Below are positions 63,137 to 64,000 of a stretch of 64,000 nucleotides of DNA, one piece after another; position 1 is the stretch's first letter; the number at the start of each line of letters is the position of its first letter. Below the pieces are notes generated by a model. The model did no database searches. It was given only the letters and a program-made list of their open reading frames with translations, and was not told where the DNA came from. Source of the stretch: Phyllobacterium endophyticum (GTDB lineage: Bacteria; Pseudomonadota; Alphaproteobacteria; Rhizobiales; Rhizobiaceae). The translations under genes and the position numbers were made by a program. The DNA is taken from the NCBI RefSeq assembly GCF_003010935.1, contig NZ_PGGN01000003.1, positions 310,001 to 374,000 of the forward strand. Direction: 5' to 3'.

Positions 63137-64000
63137 ATGAAGAAGACCTTGAAAGCACTGCTTCTGGCAAGCACAATGATTGCCGCGCCCGCCACGGTCA
63201 TGGCGGGAGAAATCGCGGTGATCGTCAAGACGACGAACTCGAATTTCTGGCAGAATGTCAACAAGGGCGCTTCGGCCGCGATCGCCGGCCAGAGTGAACA
63301 CACGATGACCTTCAACGGCCCGGCCGCAGAATCGGCGATTGCCGATGAACTGAGCATGGTCGAAAACGCTATCAACCGCGGCGTAATTGGCATCGTGCTC
63401 GCACCCTCGGATCCGGACGCGCTTGCTCCGGCCGTCAAAAAGGCCCACGAAGCTGGCATCCCGGTCGCAATCATCGACTCCGCGCTCTCGGATGCCGGCA
63501 AGGGCAGCTTCCAGACCTTCCTTTCGACAGATAATTGCGCGGCCGGCAAGCTGGCCGCATCGATGATGATCGACAAGGTCGGCAAAGAAGGCAAGGTGGC
63601 CGTGATGTCCTATGTGGCGGGGGTCGGTTCGGAAGTCGGTCGCGTCGGCTGCTTTGTCGATCATCTGAAGGCGAATTCCAAGCTGGAAATCGTCGGCCCA
63701 TACTATTCGCAGTCTCAGATGGCAACGGCGCTCAACCAGACGACCGACGTGCTTGCCGCCAATCCGGATCTCAAAGGCATCTTCGGCGCCAACGAGCCGA
63801 CAGCGGTCGGCATGGGCCGTGCTCTTGTCCAGGCCAGCAAGGCGGGCGAGGTCGTGGCCATCGGCTTTGACGGCAACGAAGACCTGCAGGCCTTCGTCAA
63901 GGATGGCACTCTCGTCGCCACCATGGTCCAGGGTTCGTACCAAATGGGCGAACTCGGCGTGAAGGCCATTCTCGACATCGTCGGCGGCAAGAAGGTCGAG
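63137..64000 (+). CDS. Sugar-type ABC transporter substrate-binding protein (RbsB-like), partial
   Basis: Incomplete at the 3' end: 288 codons are visible. The start MKKTLKALLLASTMIAAPATVMAGE is a signal peptide with a GGAGGAG site before it. The mature domain is of the RbsB/periplasmic-binding-4 type: VIVKTTNSNFWQNVNKGASAA, GVIGIVLAPSDPDALAPAV, and a late FGANEPTAVGMGRAL stretch. It follows the permease by 33 bases. Ligand unknown; the pattern fits pentose, inositol or similar small sugars. Confidence 0.92.
   Translation, partial: MKKTLKALLLASTMIAAPATVMAGEIAVIVKTTNSNFWQNVNKGASAAIAGQSEHTMTFNGPAAESAIADELSMVENAINRGVIGIVLAPSDPDALAPAVKKAHEAGIPVAIIDSALSDAGKGSFQTFLSTDNCAAGKLAASMMIDKVGKEGKVAVMSYVAGVGSEVGRVGCFVDHLKANSKLEIVGPYYSQSQMATALNQTTDVLAANPDLKGIFGANEPTAVGMGRALVQASKAGEVVAIGFDGNEDLQAFVKDGTLVATMVQGSYQMGELGVKAILDIVGGKKVE

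Noticed and set aside
63122-63943. Minus-strand frame of 273 codons
   Set aside because: Antisense shadow of the RbsB-like binding-protein gene with His/Arg-rich composition.

Overview
The window looks like a Mesorhizobium-type alphaproteobacterial (rhizobial) chromosome or large replicon. It is GC-rich and dense in ABC importers and catabolic operons. Its clearest taxonomic marker is a three-gene vitamin B6 degradation block (4-pyridoxolactonase, pyridoxamine-pyruvate transaminase, pyridoxal 4-dehydrogenase) whose order, lengths and catalytic residue numbers match what I recall for the Mesorhizobium loti enzymes. No rRNA, tRNA, CRISPR array or intact insertion sequence was seen.

Layout. (1) 0-5.3 kb: the end of a BmpA/nucleoside-type ABC importer (ATPase tail and two permeases) runs straight into the B6 degradation genes and ends at a strong hairpin. 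(2) 5.2-20.5 kb: redox and detoxification genes, mostly on the minus strand. They include a cyclic-nucleotide-binding flavoprotein without a redox cysteine pair, two MFS carriers, an isoquinoline-1-oxidoreductase-like molybdenum hydroxylase with its own diheme cytochrome, a GlcG/HbpS protein, a large winged-helix/ATPase regulator, an ABM monooxygenase, an alpha/beta hydrolase, a DJ-1/PfpI protein and a frameshifted AraC gene. (3) 21.2-30.5 kb: a MalT-like LuxR regulator divergent from an amidase and a complete Dpp/Opp-type importer. (4) 30.9-47.8 kb: an amino-acid island. It holds a LysR regulator, a HisPMQJ-type importer, an arginase/agmatinase-family enzyme, a CtlX-like amidinohydrolase, ornithine cyclodeaminase, an Lrp regulator, a broken LysR gene, a GntR/FCD regulator, an AbgB-like M20 amidohydrolase, an unusual M28-fold protein, and a second polar amino-acid importer with two binding proteins around one permease/ATPase set. 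(5) 48-61 kb: a gene-poor, decayed zone. It has an adenylate cyclase/TPR protein, an AraC regulator, VOC proteins (one broken, one with a late frameshift), relics of an autotransporter and of HipA, an orphan LON-domain protein, short rhizobial hypotheticals and an HWE histidine kinase. (6) 61-64 kb: a GntR/FCD regulator divergent from an RbsC-type permease and an RbsB-type binding protein that runs off the window.

How the genes may work together. Each catabolic block pairs an importer, hydrolytic or redox enzymes and a local regulator. The most coherent larger unit is 30.9-47.8 kb. There M20/M28 hydrolases could release guanidino or ureido amino acids, two importers could bring substrates in, and the ureohydrolase and CtlX could feed ornithine to ornithine cyclodeaminase, giving proline. 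That pathway is inferred from family functions and gene proximity; the substrates are not shown by the sequence. Several perfect inverted repeats lie in the divergent promoter regions and are plausible operators.
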